Shown in pieces: positions 48,437-58,480 of a DNA stretch of 64,000 bases. The notes below the pieces were generated by a model. That model worked only from the letters and a program-made list of their open reading frames with translations. It was not told where the DNA came from and searched no databases. The stretch covers positions 124,001 to 188,000 of the forward strand of contig NZ_JBHUGH010000005.1 in NCBI RefSeq assembly GCF_042681825.1, given 5' to 3'. Both the position numbers and the translations under genes were made by a program. The DNA comes from Halodurantibacterium flavum. GTDB lineage: Bacteria > Pseudomonadota > Alphaproteobacteria > Rhodobacterales > Rhodobacteraceae. Numbering within the stretch: position 1 is the first letter of the stretch; each line of letters starts with the position of its first letter.

Positions 48437-50594
48437 CGTCCGCCTCGCGGCCGTGGGCGGCCGCCAAGTCCGCGCCGAACTGGAAGGCGTGGGCGAAGCC
48501 GGGTCGCGCGGCTTCGGACGGCTGAGCCGGGAGATGGAGGCGGCAAACGCCCGGCTCGCGGCCTTCTCGCGGCGCGTCCGGGTCGCGGCAGCCGCCGCCA
48601 TGGCAGCCGCTGCCGCCGCTGGCGTGGCGATGATCCGCTCCGGTCTGCAGACCGTCGATGCGCAGGCCAAGCTCGCGGCGTCTCTCGACACAACCGTCGC
48701 CAGCATTCAGGTGCTTGAGCGCGCGGGCGATCTGGCGGGCGTGTCGATGGGTCAGGTCGAGCAGGCCACAGTCCAGTTGACGCGGCGGCTCAGCCAGGCG
48801 GCTTCCGGCACGGGTGCTGCGATGGAAGCGCTGCGTCGCCTGCGGCTGTCGGCCGAGGATCTGCAGCGGCTGCCGCTCGACGCGCGCATCGCCGCGATCC
48901 AGCAGGCACTGGGGCAATACGTGCCGGAGGCCGAGCGCGCGGCCGTGGCCTCGCAGCTCTTCGGCGACCGGGCGGCGCTGGTCTTCACGCGCATCGACAC
49001 CGCGACGCTGCGGCAGGCAACCGAGGATGTGCGGGATTTCGGGGTGGTGGTCAGCGATCAGGATGCGCGCCAGATCGAGCGCACGAACGATGCCATCTCG
49101 CGCCTCGGCCTGATCTGGCGGGGGCTCTCGAACCAGCTGGCGGTCGCCGGCGCCCCCGCGCTGGAAGCGATCGCAAATGCCATGGCGGCGGTCGCGCGCA
49201 CCACTGGCCCGCTTGGCATCGCCATCCGCACGCTCTTCGACAATATCGGCCGCCTGACCACCTATGCCGCCACCTTCGCCGCCCTGATGGCCGGGCGCTG
49301 GGTCGCGGGACTGGTCGCTGCGGCGGTGTCCGTGCGCGGGCTCGCCACCGCGCTCGTGCTTCTGCGCGGCGCTTTGATCCGCACCGGCATCGGCGCACTG
49401 ATCGTCGGCGCGGGAGAGCTGGTCTACCAGTTCTCCCGCCTTGTCACCGGCGCCGGGGGGCTCAGTAATGCGCTTGAACTGATGGGCAATGTCGCGCGTG
49501 CGGTCTGGGACGGCATCAAGACCACGATGTCCTCCTTCATCGACGATTTCCGCGCGCTGCGTGCCGATGTCGAGGGCATCTGGACGCGGCTCATGGCGTT
49601 CCTGTCCGGCAAATGGGCCGAGTTTTTGGGCCAGATCGGCCCGACCTTCAACGCGGTCGCCGACCGGATCGGGGCGGATTTCCAGATCGATTGGTTTGGC
49701 GCGCAGTCCTACGCGTCGATGCTGGATCATGCCGCCAGCAACATGGGCGCGAGCGCCGAGCGCTTCCGCAAGCGCGCGACCGACACACGTGCCACAGCCT
49801 TCGACGGCGTGCGCGATGCGGTGGCGGCACTGGTCGATGCCATGCGCGGATCCAGCGAGGACACCCATAACGCGCTGGATGCGGCCGCGGCAGGCGCGCA
49901 GCGCGTAACCGATGCGCTCGATCAGGCAGAGACGGCTGCGGGCCGCGCAGGCTCGGCCGGACAGCAAGCAGGGGTGGACACCGCGTCTGGTTCCGAGCAA
50001 GCCCTGACCGGATGGCAGGCAGTCACGGCAGCGCTCAGCGACTACGCAAGCAAGGCGCGCGAGATCGGCAGCGACATCGGCCAGGCGCTGGTCGGGGCCT
50101 TCACCAGCGCCGAGAACGCGGTGGCCGAGTTCGTGAAGACCGGCAAGCTGAACTTCCGCGACCTCGTCACGTCCATGATTGCCGATCTGGCACGGCTCGG
50201 CGCGCGGCGCTTTATCCTGGGGCCGATCGCCAATGCGCTCTCGGGCGCGCTTGGCGGCGCAGGCGGGATCTTCGCCAACGTGCTGCATGCAGGCGGCATG
50301 GTCGGATCGGCTGGCCCCTCCCGGATGGTCCCAGCTTTGGCCTTCGCGGCCGCGCCCCGGATGCATTCCAGCGGTGTTGCCGGGCTTCGGCACGACGAGG
50401 TGCCGGCGATCCTGCAGCGGGGCGAGCGGGTGCTGTCGCGGCGGGAGGCGGCGGAGTACGGGCAGCGTCAGGGCGATGCGCCCATTGTGAACGTCACCAT
50501 CGCCACCCGCGACGTGGAGAGCTTCCGGCAGTCCCGCACGCAGGTCGCTGCCGACATCGCCCGCGCCGTGTCGCTCGGGCGGAGGGGCATGTGA
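48417..50594 (+). CDS. Tail tape measure protein
   Basis: This 725-aa protein sets tail length and is ejected with the DNA. The N-terminal coiled region (MEAANARLAAFSRRVRVAAAAAMAAA) is followed by hydrophobic segments (RWVAGLVAAAVSVRGLATALVLLRG; GIGALIVGAGELVY). The C-terminal module is lambda gpH-like: EVPAILQRGERVLSRREAAEYG, IVNVTIATRDVESFRQSRTQVAADIARAV. It overlaps the end of the chaperone frameshift product. At about 725 residues it predicts a tail near 110 nm, if about 1.5 Angstrom per residue holds. Confidence 0.88.
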   Translation: MAEKRVSVRLAAVGGRQVRAELEGVGEAGSRGFGRLSREMEAANARLAAFSRRVRVAAAAAMAAAAAAGVAMIRSGLQTVDAQAKLAASLDTTVASIQVLERAGDLAGVSMGQVEQATVQLTRRLSQAASGTGAAMEALRRLRLSAEDLQRLPLDARIAAIQQALGQYVPEAERAAVASQLFGDRAALVFTRIDTATLRQATEDVRDFGVVVSDQDARQIERTNDAISRLGLIWRGLSNQLAVAGAPALEAIANAMAAVARTTGPLGIAIRTLFDNIGRLTTYAATFAALMAGRWVAGLVAAAVSVRGLATALVLLRGALIRTGIGALIVGAGELVYQFSRLVTGAGGLSNALELMGNVARAVWDGIKTTMSSFIDDFRALRADVEGIWTRLMAFLSGKWAEFLGQIGPTFNAVADRIGADFQIDWFGAQSYASMLDHAASNMGASAERFRKRATDTRATAFDGVRDAVAALVDAMRGSSEDTHNALDAAAAGAQRVTDALDQAETAAGRAGSAGQQAGVDTASGSEQALTGWQAVTAALSDYASKAREIGSDIGQALVGAFTSAENAVAEFVKTGKLNFRDLVTSMIADLARLGARRFILGPIANALSGALGGAGGIFANVLHAGGMVGSAGPSRMVPALAFAAAPRMHSSGVAGLRHDEVPAILQRGERVLSRREAAEYGQRQGDAPIVNVTIATRDVESFRQSRTQVAADIARAVSLGRRGM

Positions 50595-51244
50595 TGGCGT
50601 TTCACGAGGTTCGTTTTCCTGATAATATCAGCCGCGGCGCGCGCGGCGGGCCGGAACGGCGCACGCAGATTGTCGAACTCGCGTCCGGCGCCGAGGAGCG
50701 CAATGCCAGCTGGGCCGACTCGCGTCGCCGCTATGACGTGTCCTATGGCATCCGTCGCGCCGATGATCTGGCGGCGGTCGTGGCCTTCTTCGAGGCGCGC
50801 AACGGTCGGCTGTACGGGTTTCGCTTCAAGGATTGGGCTGACTACCGGTCAGGTCCACCGTCGCGGGTGCCGAAGGCGCAGGACCAGCTGCTCGGAACTG
50901 GAAATGGCATCCAGCGGCACTTCCGACTGCGCAAGCTCTACGGCAGCGAGACGACGGGCGGCTGGTGGCGCGCGATCCGCAAGCCGGTCGCCGGCTCCGT
51001 GCGCGTGGCGCTTGGCGAGATTGAGCGCTTTGACGGCTGGACGCTTGATGCCGGCTCCGGAACGTTGATCTTCGCCGCGGCACCCGAGCCCGGCATCGAG
51101 GTGCGGGCGGGCTTCGAATTCGACGTTCCGGTCCGCTTCGACAGCGACCTGCTGCAGGTAACGCTCGATGTCGAGCGCCTGGGCTCAATTCCATCGATCC
51201 AGCTCATCGAGCTGCGCGAACGCGACGCGCCGCTTCCGTTGTAA
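50594..51244 (+). CDS. DUF2460 distal tail protein (GTA ORF12-like)
   Basis: This 216-aa protein matches the DUF2460/TIGR02217 family of the Rhodobacter gene transfer agent: MAFHEVRFPDNISRGARGGPERRTQIVELASG, YDVSYGIRRADDLAAVVAFFEAR, YGFRFKDWADYRS. It is a distal tail or hub ring component. Its ATG overlaps the tape-measure stop (GTGATGG). Confidence 0.93.
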   Translation: MAFHEVRFPDNISRGARGGPERRTQIVELASGAEERNASWADSRRRYDVSYGIRRADDLAAVVAFFEARNGRLYGFRFKDWADYRSGPPSRVPKAQDQLLGTGNGIQRHFRLRKLYGSETTGGWWRAIRKPVAGSVRVALGEIERFDGWTLDAGSGTLIFAAAPEPGIEVRAGFEFDVPVRFDSDLLQVTLDVERLGSIPSIQLIELRERDAPLPL

Positions 51245-51255
51245 CGAGAGCATCC

Positions 51256-52716
51256 ATGTCCGACACCCGCACTGTCACTGGCGTACTGCGCACGCGATCC
51301 GGCCAGCCCTTCGCCAACAAGACCATGACCTGGTCCCCTGCCCCCCGTCGTGCCGTGGCGCGCGAGGGGGTAGGCTTTGTCGACGAACGGTTCTTTTCCG
51401 TCACCGGGGCCGATGGCGCCGTGAATGTCGACGTGGTGCCGGGCCAGTATCTGGTGATGGTCTCGCTTGCGGATGCGGATCGTTACATCCAGGTCACCAT
51501 CCCCGAGGGAGAAGGCACGTTCAACATCGCGGACGGGATGTATCAGGAGGTGCCCGCCACACCGTCCGAACCCTGGGAGACGACGCGGATCCTGCTGCGG
51601 TCCTTCCTCTCCACCACCAGCGGCGCGGCCAATCCGCATTCGCAGGGCGCAATGCCGGCGCCACCGACGGTCGTTACCGGTGCCGGTGGGCCAGCGGCAC
51701 CGGCCGCCCCCTACGACATGCTCACCAAATCCTATCGGTATGCCGCAGGCACGCTGGCCAATGTCGCGCGCTTCGACGGCGGCGGCGGCAAACCCTATTT
51801 CACTGACTATCGCCGCTTCCCGGTCGCGACACGGGCGGCCACCGGCGGCAACGCCAATGACGGCGAGGATGCGGTCAGTTGGCGCGCGGGGTTCGTCGTC
51901 GATGCGGCGGCGCTGGCCTTCCGCGTCGTAGGCTCCTCGGTCTTCAACTACCGCATGATCGTGGACGGCCGCTATGTGTCCGTCACCCCCACCTCCATGA
52001 CAACGGGCGGGCGGCAGTATATCGTGCTGGACTTCGGGACGAAGGCGGTGCGGGTGGTGCAGATCGAGGGCAGTCAGGCGGCGGCACTCGACGGCATCCA
52101 TATCGCTCCGGCCGACACTGTCACCAGGCTGGAGGAGGCCCCTTTCGGGGCGTTGATGTTCGGCGACAGTTTCACCGGCGCGACAGGCGTGCCGGCGGGG
52201 CGCGATGGAGACGGGCTGGCGGTGGTGGCGGGGGATCATCTCGGCCTGCCGCTCTGGGCTTCGGGCGTCGGCGGCTCGGGCTATGTGGCGACGGCCGGCG
52301 GCACCGTCTTCGCCCTGCCCCAGCGCATCGGCACCGACATCCAGCGCTATGTGGACGAGAAGGGCGCGCCGCCTCAGCTGGTCATCGTGGCGATGGGGAT
52401 CAACGACATCGGGTCCGGTGGCATCGCCCCTGCGGCGGCAACCTGCTTCGACATCATCCGTAACCGCTGCCCTGCCGCGCTGGTCTTCGTGCTGGGCCCT
52501 TGGGATCGCGCCGCGCCACTGGCGCCCGATGCGGGCTATGCCGAGGTGAAAGCCTCGATCATCACCGCCCTGACCGGTCGCACGGGGTTCTTCTTCATCG
52601 ACAGCCAGGGCATCGACTTCACCAAATCGGATGCCACTCATCCCGATGCCGCAGGCCATCAGGCGCTGGGGGTCTGGCTGAATGGCCGCATCCGCTCCCT
52701 CGTTGCACAAACATGA
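51256..52716 (+). CDS. SGNH/GDSL hydrolase inserted in the tail operon
   Basis: This 486-aa protein has an N-terminal beta domain (VTGVLRTRSGQPFANKTMTW; VVPGQYLVMVS) resembling a tail attachment module. The C-terminal SGNH hydrolase has block I FGDSFTG (Ser305), block III GINDIG (Asn383) and block V DATHPDAAGH (Asp459, His462). Such phage enzymes deacetylate surface polysaccharide, helping adsorption or entry. GTA clusters have no gene at this point, so it looks like an insertion between ORF12- and ORF13-type genes. Confidence 0.87.
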   Translation: MSDTRTVTGVLRTRSGQPFANKTMTWSPAPRRAVAREGVGFVDERFFSVTGADGAVNVDVVPGQYLVMVSLADADRYIQVTIPEGEGTFNIADGMYQEVPATPSEPWETTRILLRSFLSTTSGAANPHSQGAMPAPPTVVTGAGGPAAPAAPYDMLTKSYRYAAGTLANVARFDGGGGKPYFTDYRRFPVATRAATGGNANDGEDAVSWRAGFVVDAAALAFRVVGSSVFNYRMIVDGRYVSVTPTSMTTGGRQYIVLDFGTKAVRVVQIEGSQAAALDGIHIAPADTVTRLEEAPFGALMFGDSFTGATGVPAGRDGDGLAVVAGDHLGLPLWASGVGGSGYVATAGGTVFALPQRIGTDIQRYVDEKGAPPQLVIVAMGINDIGSGGIAPAAATCFDIIRNRCPAALVFVLGPWDRAAPLAPDAGYAEVKASIITALTGRTGFFFIDSQGIDFTKSDATHPDAAGHQALGVWLNGRIRSLVAQT

Positions 52717-52726
52717 GAGCCAGAAC

Positions 52727-53611
52727 ATGAAGTCTCTCCCGTCTGGTCTGCAGGACCATCTCGACGAGGGCACCACGACGCTGGCCTGGTGCTGGCGGAT
52801 CGCCCGCGCCGATGGCGTGGCCTTCGGCTTCACCGACCACGATCGGACGGTCGCCTTCGACGGCACCGAGTTCGAGCCCGAGAGCGGGCTGACCGCATCC
52901 GAGGTTCGCGCGGGATCGGACCTCTCCGTCGACGCTCAGGACGCCGAGGGCGTGCTGACCTCGGACCGGATTACCGAGACCGACATCATCGACGGGCGCT
53001 GGGACAACGCGGAGGTGGAGGTCTGGCGTGTGAACTGGGCCGACGCGAGCCAGCGCGTTCTGATGCGCCGAGGCGCTATCGGCCAGATCCGGCGCGGGCG
53101 GTTGGCCTTCGTCGCCGAGGTTCGCTCGCTCGCCCATGTCCTCGGCCAGACGGTCGGGCGAACCTTCCAGGCGACCTGCGATGCCGCGCTTGGGGATGCG
53201 CGGTGCGGCGTTGATCTGGAGGCCCCCGCCTTCAAGGGCGCGGGCGCCGTCATCGATCTGCTGCGCGACCGGTCCTTCACCGCCTCCGGGCTCGGCGGGT
53301 TCGCCTCTGGCTGGTTCACCTTCGGCACGCTGTACTGGACGAGTGGCGCGAACGCGGGGCGGCGCACCGAGGTTTTGGGCCATGACGTGACGGACGGCAT
53401 CGCCGTGCTGACCCTGCTCGAGGCGCCGGTGCGTCCGATCGCCGAGGGCGACGCCTTCACCATGCGCGCGGGCTGCGACAAGCGCATGGAGACCTGTGGC
53501 GCGAAGTTCGCGAATATCCTCAACTTTCGCGGTTTCCCGCACATCCCCGGCCAGGACACGGTGCTGCGCTATGCCACGAAGGACGGCGGGCACGAGGGGT
53601 CCGTGCTGTGA
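52727..53611 (+). CDS. DUF2163 tail hub protein (GTA ORF13-like)
   Basis: This 294-aa protein matches DUF2163/TIGR02218: LAWCWRIARADGVAFGFTDHDRTVAFDGTEFEPESG, AEVEVWRVNWADASQRVLM, and the cysteine-containing C-terminal CDKRMETCGAKFANILNFRGFPHIPGQD. In the GTA it forms the baseplate hub. ATG at 52727 is chosen; the upstream extension overlaps the hydrolase gene. Its stop overlaps the GTG of the next gene. Confidence 0.93.
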   Translation: MKSLPSGLQDHLDEGTTTLAWCWRIARADGVAFGFTDHDRTVAFDGTEFEPESGLTASEVRAGSDLSVDAQDAEGVLTSDRITETDIIDGRWDNAEVEVWRVNWADASQRVLMRRGAIGQIRRGRLAFVAEVRSLAHVLGQTVGRTFQATCDAALGDARCGVDLEAPAFKGAGAVIDLLRDRSFTASGLGGFASGWFTFGTLYWTSGANAGRRTEVLGHDVTDGIAVLTLLEAPVRPIAEGDAFTMRAGCDKRMETCGAKFANILNFRGFPHIPGQDTVLRYATKDGGHEGSVL

Positions 53612-54042
53612 CCTCCGCCAATCCCGAGCGCGTCATCACCATCGCACGGTCCTGGCTCGGCACGCCGTATCACGACCAAGCCAGCCTTCGGGGCGTCGGC
53701 TGCGACTGCCTCGGGCTCGCGCGGGGCATCTGGCGCGAGGTGGTGGGCCCTGAGCCGTTCCCGATCCCGCCCTACAGCCGCGACTGGGGCGAGACCGGCC
53801 CGCGCGAAGTTCTGGCCGAGGGCGCGCGGCGCATGATGACCGAGGTGGAACCGGCGGCAGCCGGACCCGGCGCGCTGGTCCTCTTCCGGATGAAGCCGCG
53901 CGCCATCGCGAAGCATGTCGGGATCCTGACCGGGCCCGATACCTTCCTCCACGCCTACGAGCGGCTCGGCGTCATCGAGGAGTCGCTCACCCATGCCTGG
54001 CGGCGGCGCCTCACCTTCGCCTTCCTGTTCCCGCAACGCTGA
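53608..54042 (+). CDS. NlpC/P60 tail peptidase (GTA ORF14-like)
   Basis: This 144-aa NlpC/P60 cysteine peptidase has catalytic Cys34 in GCDCLGLARG and His103 in AKHVGIL, and matches the TIGR02219 GTA protein. It sits at the tail tip and cleaves peptidoglycan peptides during genome entry. A GTG start overlaps the previous stop. Confidence 0.92.
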   Translation: MTSANPERVITIARSWLGTPYHDQASLRGVGCDCLGLARGIWREVVGPEPFPIPPYSRDWGETGPREVLAEGARRMMTEVEPAAAGPGALVLFRMKPRAIAKHVGILTGPDTFLHAYERLGVIEESLTHAWRRRLTFAFLFPQR

Positions 54043-54051
54043 GACCCCAAC

Positions 54052-57000
54052 ATGGCAACGCTTGTCCTCGGTGCCGCTGGCGCCGCCATTGGCGGCAGCA
54101 TCGGCGGCGCCATTCTCGGCGTCAGCGCCGCGACCATCGGCGGCTTCATCGGCTCCAGCATCGGCTCGGTCGTCGACAGCTGGATCATCTCGTCGCTGGC
54201 GCCGACGCAGCGCATCGAGGGCGCGCGGCTCGACACGCTGCGCATCACCTCGGCCACCGAGGGCGCGGTCATCCCGCGGCTCTATGGCCGAATGCGGATG
54301 GGCGGCAACATCATCTGGGCGACCGATTTCCGCGAGGAGACGAAGACTACCTCGCAGGGCGGCGGCAAGGGCGGCGGGGGCGGCAAGGTCAGGACGACCG
54401 AGTATCTCTACTATGCCTCCTTCGCCGTGGCGCTCTGCGAGGGTCCGATCACCGGGATCGGGCGCATCTGGGCCGACGGCAAGCCGATGGACCTCTCCGG
54501 CGTCACCTGGCGCTGGTATCCCGGCGACGAAACACAGACGGCGGACCCGTTCATCGCCGCGAAGATGGGCGCGGCCAGCACGCCCGCCTATCGCGGCACG
54601 GCCTATGTGGTCTTCGAGGAACTGGCGCTTTCCACCTATGGCAACCGCCTGCCGCAACTGTCGTTCGAGGTGTTCCGGCCGCTGGCCGATCCCGACACCG
54701 CCGAGGGGCTGACCCGCGCCGTCACCATGATCCCGGCCTCTGGCGAGTTCACCTATGCCACGCAGGCGATCCGCAAGACCGATGGCGGCGCGACGGTGCC
54801 CGAGAACCTGAACGCGCTGGCCGACTCCACCGACATGGTGGAGGCGCTGGACCGGCTGCAGGCCATGGCGCCGAAGGTCGAGAGCATCAGCCTCGTCGTG
54901 GCCTGGTTCGGCGACGATCTGCGCGCGGGCTCCTGCAAGGTACGGCCGGGCGTCGAGGTATCGGCCAAGTCGACCACGCCCGCCACCTGGTCGGTGAACG
55001 GCGTCAGCCGCGCCAGCGCCTTCCTCGTCAGCCGCGACGATCAGGATCGCCCCGTCTATGGCGGCACGCCGTCCGACTTCGCGGTGGTGCAGGCCATTCA
55101 AGAGATGAAGGCGCGCGGGCTGCGCGTCACCTTCTATCCGTTCATCCTGATGGATGTGCCGCCGGGCAACAGCCTCCCGAACCCCTATTCCGACAACGCC
55201 GCCGAGGCAGATCAGCCCGCGTTCCCCTGGCGGGGGCGGATCACCTGTTCTCCCGCAGCGGGGTTCGCAGGGACCGTGGACAAGACGGCGACGGCGGCAA
55301 GCCAGGTCGCGGCGCTGTTCGGCGCGGCCACGCCCGCCAGCTTCAGCGTCTCGGGTCAGTCGGTGTCGTGGACAGGTACGCCCGGCGACTGGGGCCTGCG
55401 CCGCATGGTCCTGCACTACGCCCATCTCTGCGCGGCGGCGGGCGGGGTCGATGCCTTTCTGATCGGGACCGAGATGCCGGGGCTGACGACGGTCCGCTCG
55501 GGCGCGTCTACTTATCCGGCGGTGCAGGCCTACCGGGACCTGCTCGCGGATGTCCGCTCGATCCTCGGGTCGGGGACGAAGATCGGATACGCGGCGGATT
55601 GGTCGGAGTATTTCGGGCACCAGCCGGGCGATGGCTCGGGCGACGTGTTCTTCCATCTCGACCCGCTCTGGGCGGATCCCGAGATCGATTTCGTCGGGAT
55701 CGACAACTACATGCCGCTGTCGGACTGGCGCGACGGCTTCGAGCATCTCGACGCGGCCGAGGGCTGGCCCGGGATCTACGACCGGGCCTACCTGCAGGGG
55801 AACGTCGCGGGCGGCGAAGGCTTCGACTGGTTCTATGCCGACGCGGCGGATCGCACCGCGCAGGTCCGCACCCCGATCACCGACGGTGCCGCCAGCAAGC
55901 CATGGGTCTTCCGCTATAAGGATCTGCGAAGCTGGTGGTCGAACGCGCACTACAACCGCCCCGGTGGCGTGGAGAGCGGGACGGCGACGGCATGGACGCC
56001 GCAGTCCAAGCCGATCTGGTTCACCGAGCTCGGCTGTCCCGCCATCGACCGTGGCACGAACCAGCCCAATGTCTTCTTCGACCCGAAGTCGTCGGAGAGC
56101 TTCACGCCGCATTTCTCGCGGGGCTGGCGCGATGACGCGATCCAGAGGGCGTATCTCGAGGCGACGTACCTCTGGTGGGGCGAGGCCGCGAACAACCCGG
56201 TGTCCTCGGTCTACGGCGGCCGGATGGTGCATGTGCCCGAATGCGCCGCCTGGACCTGGGACGCGCGACCCTATCCGTTCTTCCCGGCACTGACCGATGT
56301 TTGGACGGACGGCGCGAACTGGCGGCTCGGCCACTGGCTGACGGGACGGCTGGGGACGGTGTCGCTGGCCGCACTCGTCCGCCACCTCTGCCAGCGGGCG
56401 GGGCTCCCCGAGGACCGCATCGACGTCACCGGTCTCTGGGGCGCGGTCGAGGGCTGCGCCATCACCGCGCTAGAGAGTCCGCGCGCCTCGATCACGACGC
56501 TGTCGCGCCATTTCGGCTTCGACGCCGTCGAAACTGAGGGCGTGATCCGCTTCGTCATGCGCGGCCGGGCCTCCGTCGCCACCCTTGCGCCCGACGATCT
56601 GGTCGCCCCTCGCGAAGGCGATGTGCTGGAACTGACGCGTGGCCAGGAGACGGAGCTGCCACAGGCGCTGAAGTGGCAGGTCGCCCGGGCGGACGAGGAC
56701 TACGACGCGGCCCTCGTCGAGGCGCGGCGCATCACCGTGGACACGACCCGGATCGCGTCCGAGTCCTTCCCGATGACCGTGCCGCCCGAGGAAGCCGAGC
56801 GCCGCTGCCGCCGCGCGCTGATGGAGGCGTGGGTGGGCCGGGAGACGGCGGCGTTCCGTCTGCCGCCCTCGCGTCTCGCGCTCGATCCGGCCGACGCGAT
56901 CCGGCTGGAGCATGACGGACGGCTGGTCGATCTGCGGCTCGTCTCCATCGCCGACGCCGAGGCGCGCGGCATCGAGGCGGTCCGCCAGGACCGCGCGACC

Positions 57001-58017
57001 TACGATCTGCCGCCCGGCGATCCCCGCGCGGCATCGCTAACGCGGGCGGTGGTGTTCGGCGCACCGGATGCGGTGCTGATGGACCTGCCGCAGCTGACCG
57101 AGGACCAGCCCGCGCATCGGCCGCTGGTCGCCGCCCACGCTCTTCCCTGGCCGGGCGAGATGGCGGTGTTCCGCAGCCCTTCGACCGATGGCTTCGAGCT
57201 GCTGACGACGTTTGGCAGCCGCGCCCGGATCGGGGCGCTGGTCTCCGACTTCTTCGCGGGGCCGACGTCGCGCTTCGATCTCGGCAATGCGCTGGTGGTC
57301 GATCTGCTGACCGGCACGCTGGAAAGCGTCACGGACCTGACCCTGTTCGGCGGGGCGAACGCGCTGGCCATCGAGAGCGCGCCCGGCGTCTGGGAGATCG
57401 CGCAGGCGGGTACGACCGAGCTGCTGGCGCCGGGTCGATATCGTCTGACCCGGCTCCTGCGCGGCCAGCGCGGCACCGAGGGCGCCATTGGCAACCCGGC
57501 GCCCGCTGGCGCTCGGGTCGTGGTTCTGGACACCGCGCTTGCGTCACTGCCCATCGCCGAGGCCGATCTCGGCATCCCGTGGAACTGGCGCATCGGTCCG
57601 GCCAGCCGCCCGGTCAGCGACGAGACCTATGTGCCGCAGGCCTTCACGCCCGCGGGCACGGGCCTGCGGCCGTTCTCGGTCGCCCATGTGGAGCAGCCCT
57701 GGCGCATGCCACGCAGTCCCGGCGATCTCACGATCCGCTGGACGCGCCGGTCCCGGTCGCTCGCGGCCGACAACTGGGGTGGGCTCGAGGTGCCGCTCGG
57801 AGAGGAGATCGAAACCTACGAGGTCGAGATTCTTGATGGCGTGACCGTGAAGCGGGTGCTGAGCACGGCCACCACCAGCGCGGTCTACACCGCCGACCAG
57901 CAGACCGCCGACTGGGGCGGGCCGCTCGGGCCCGGCGACACGCTAGACATCCGCATCCATCAGCTCTCCGCCCTTGTCGGGCGGGGTGCGCCCAAGGCTG
58001 TAACGCTGAGCTTCTGA
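54052..58017 (+). CDS. Baseplate megatron / host specificity protein (GTA ORF15-like)
   Basis: This 1321-aa multidomain tail protein starts with a Gly/Ala-rich hydrophobic segment (1-50). It then has a Gly-rich loop (QGGGKGGGGGKVRTTEYLYYASFAVALCEGPI), a GTA TIM-barrel-like glycosidase-fold domain (about 430-720; IDNYMPLSDWRDG, WFTELGCPAIDRG) and a gp44-like/tip-attachment C-terminal half ending in fibronectin-like strands. It forms the tail tip that contacts receptors. The homologue in GTAs follows the NlpC gene in the same order. Confidence 0.92.
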   Translation: MATLVLGAAGAAIGGSIGGAILGVSAATIGGFIGSSIGSVVDSWIISSLAPTQRIEGARLDTLRITSATEGAVIPRLYGRMRMGGNIIWATDFREETKTTSQGGGKGGGGGKVRTTEYLYYASFAVALCEGPITGIGRIWADGKPMDLSGVTWRWYPGDETQTADPFIAAKMGAASTPAYRGTAYVVFEELALSTYGNRLPQLSFEVFRPLADPDTAEGLTRAVTMIPASGEFTYATQAIRKTDGGATVPENLNALADSTDMVEALDRLQAMAPKVESISLVVAWFGDDLRAGSCKVRPGVEVSAKSTTPATWSVNGVSRASAFLVSRDDQDRPVYGGTPSDFAVVQAIQEMKARGLRVTFYPFILMDVPPGNSLPNPYSDNAAEADQPAFPWRGRITCSPAAGFAGTVDKTATAASQVAALFGAATPASFSVSGQSVSWTGTPGDWGLRRMVLHYAHLCAAAGGVDAFLIGTEMPGLTTVRSGASTYPAVQAYRDLLADVRSILGSGTKIGYAADWSEYFGHQPGDGSGDVFFHLDPLWADPEIDFVGIDNYMPLSDWRDGFEHLDAAEGWPGIYDRAYLQGNVAGGEGFDWFYADAADRTAQVRTPITDGAASKPWVFRYKDLRSWWSNAHYNRPGGVESGTATAWTPQSKPIWFTELGCPAIDRGTNQPNVFFDPKSSESFTPHFSRGWRDDAIQRAYLEATYLWWGEAANNPVSSVYGGRMVHVPECAAWTWDARPYPFFPALTDVWTDGANWRLGHWLTGRLGTVSLAALVRHLCQRAGLPEDRIDVTGLWGAVEGCAITALESPRASITTLSRHFGFDAVETEGVIRFVMRGRASVATLAPDDLVAPREGDVLELTRGQETELPQALKWQVARADEDYDAALVEARRITVDTTRIASESFPMTVPPEEAERRCRRALMEAWVGRETAAFRLPPSRLALDPADAIRLEHDGRLVDLRLVSIADAEARGIEAVRQDRATYDLPPGDPRAASLTRAVVFGAPDAVLMDLPQLTEDQPAHRPLVAAHALPWPGEMAVFRSPSTDGFELLTTFGSRARIGALVSDFFAGPTSRFDLGNALVVDLLTGTLESVTDLTLFGGANALAIESAPGVWEIAQAGTTELLAPGRYRLTRLLRGQRGTEGAIGNPAPAGARVVVLDTALASLPIAEADLGIPWNWRIGPASRPVSDETYVPQAFTPAGTGLRPFSVAHVEQPWRMPRSPGDLTIRWTRRSRSLAADNWGGLEVPLGEEIETYEVEILDGVTVKRVLSTATTSAVYTADQQTADWGGPLGPGDTLDIRIHQLSALVGRGAPKAVTLSF

Positions 58018-58070
58018 GGTAGCGCAATGAGTTCTGGCACGGCGCGCGATCTACGTCGTAGGCTTGGGAC

Positions 58071-58451
58071 ATGCGCCCCGAGGACGAAGACAGGATTGCA
58101 GCCCAGCTTGCCAGAGTGATGGCCGTGGCCTGCGTGCGCAACACGCAGCTTGAGACACTCCACGCGGGTCAGGTGCCTGCCTCGCGCACAGGCGACGGCA
58201 GCGACGTCATCGTAGTGGACGCGGACGGCAACCGCATTCCGTGGTCCGAGGTCTCGCGGATCGACGACGACGAGATGCGCGCGCTGATGCGCGAGATCGT
58301 GGATCGGCTCTACACCTTCCATCTGAGGATCGACGACCCGGCCTTCCGGGCCGAGATTGATCGCTGGGCCGCAATGACCGCAACGTGGGACGCGCCGAAG
58401 CCCGACCCGGTTCTGTCGGCCATTCCGGGGAAGACGCCCGAGCGCGGGTAG
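58071..58451 (+). CDS. Hypothetical phage tail-operon protein
   Basis: This 126-aa acidic protein contains LARVMAVACVRNTQLETLHAGQ, VIVVDADGNRIPWSEVSRIDDDEMRALMREIVDRLYTF. No family was recognised, though similar small proteins follow megatron genes in related phages. It may be a fibre chaperone, by position only. Confidence 0.65.
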   Translation: MRPEDEDRIAAQLARVMAVACVRNTQLETLHAGQVPASRTGDGSDVIVVDADGNRIPWSEVSRIDDDEMRALMREIVDRLYTFHLRIDDPAFRAEIDRWAAMTATWDAPKPDPVLSAIPGKTPERG

Positions 58452-58480
58452 CTCGTCAGCACCACCGCTGCGCCACTGTT

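Noticed and set aside
53569..56385. 938-codon minus-strand ORF
   Set aside because: Antisense of the NlpC and megatron genes; composition is that of a GC-driven shadow.
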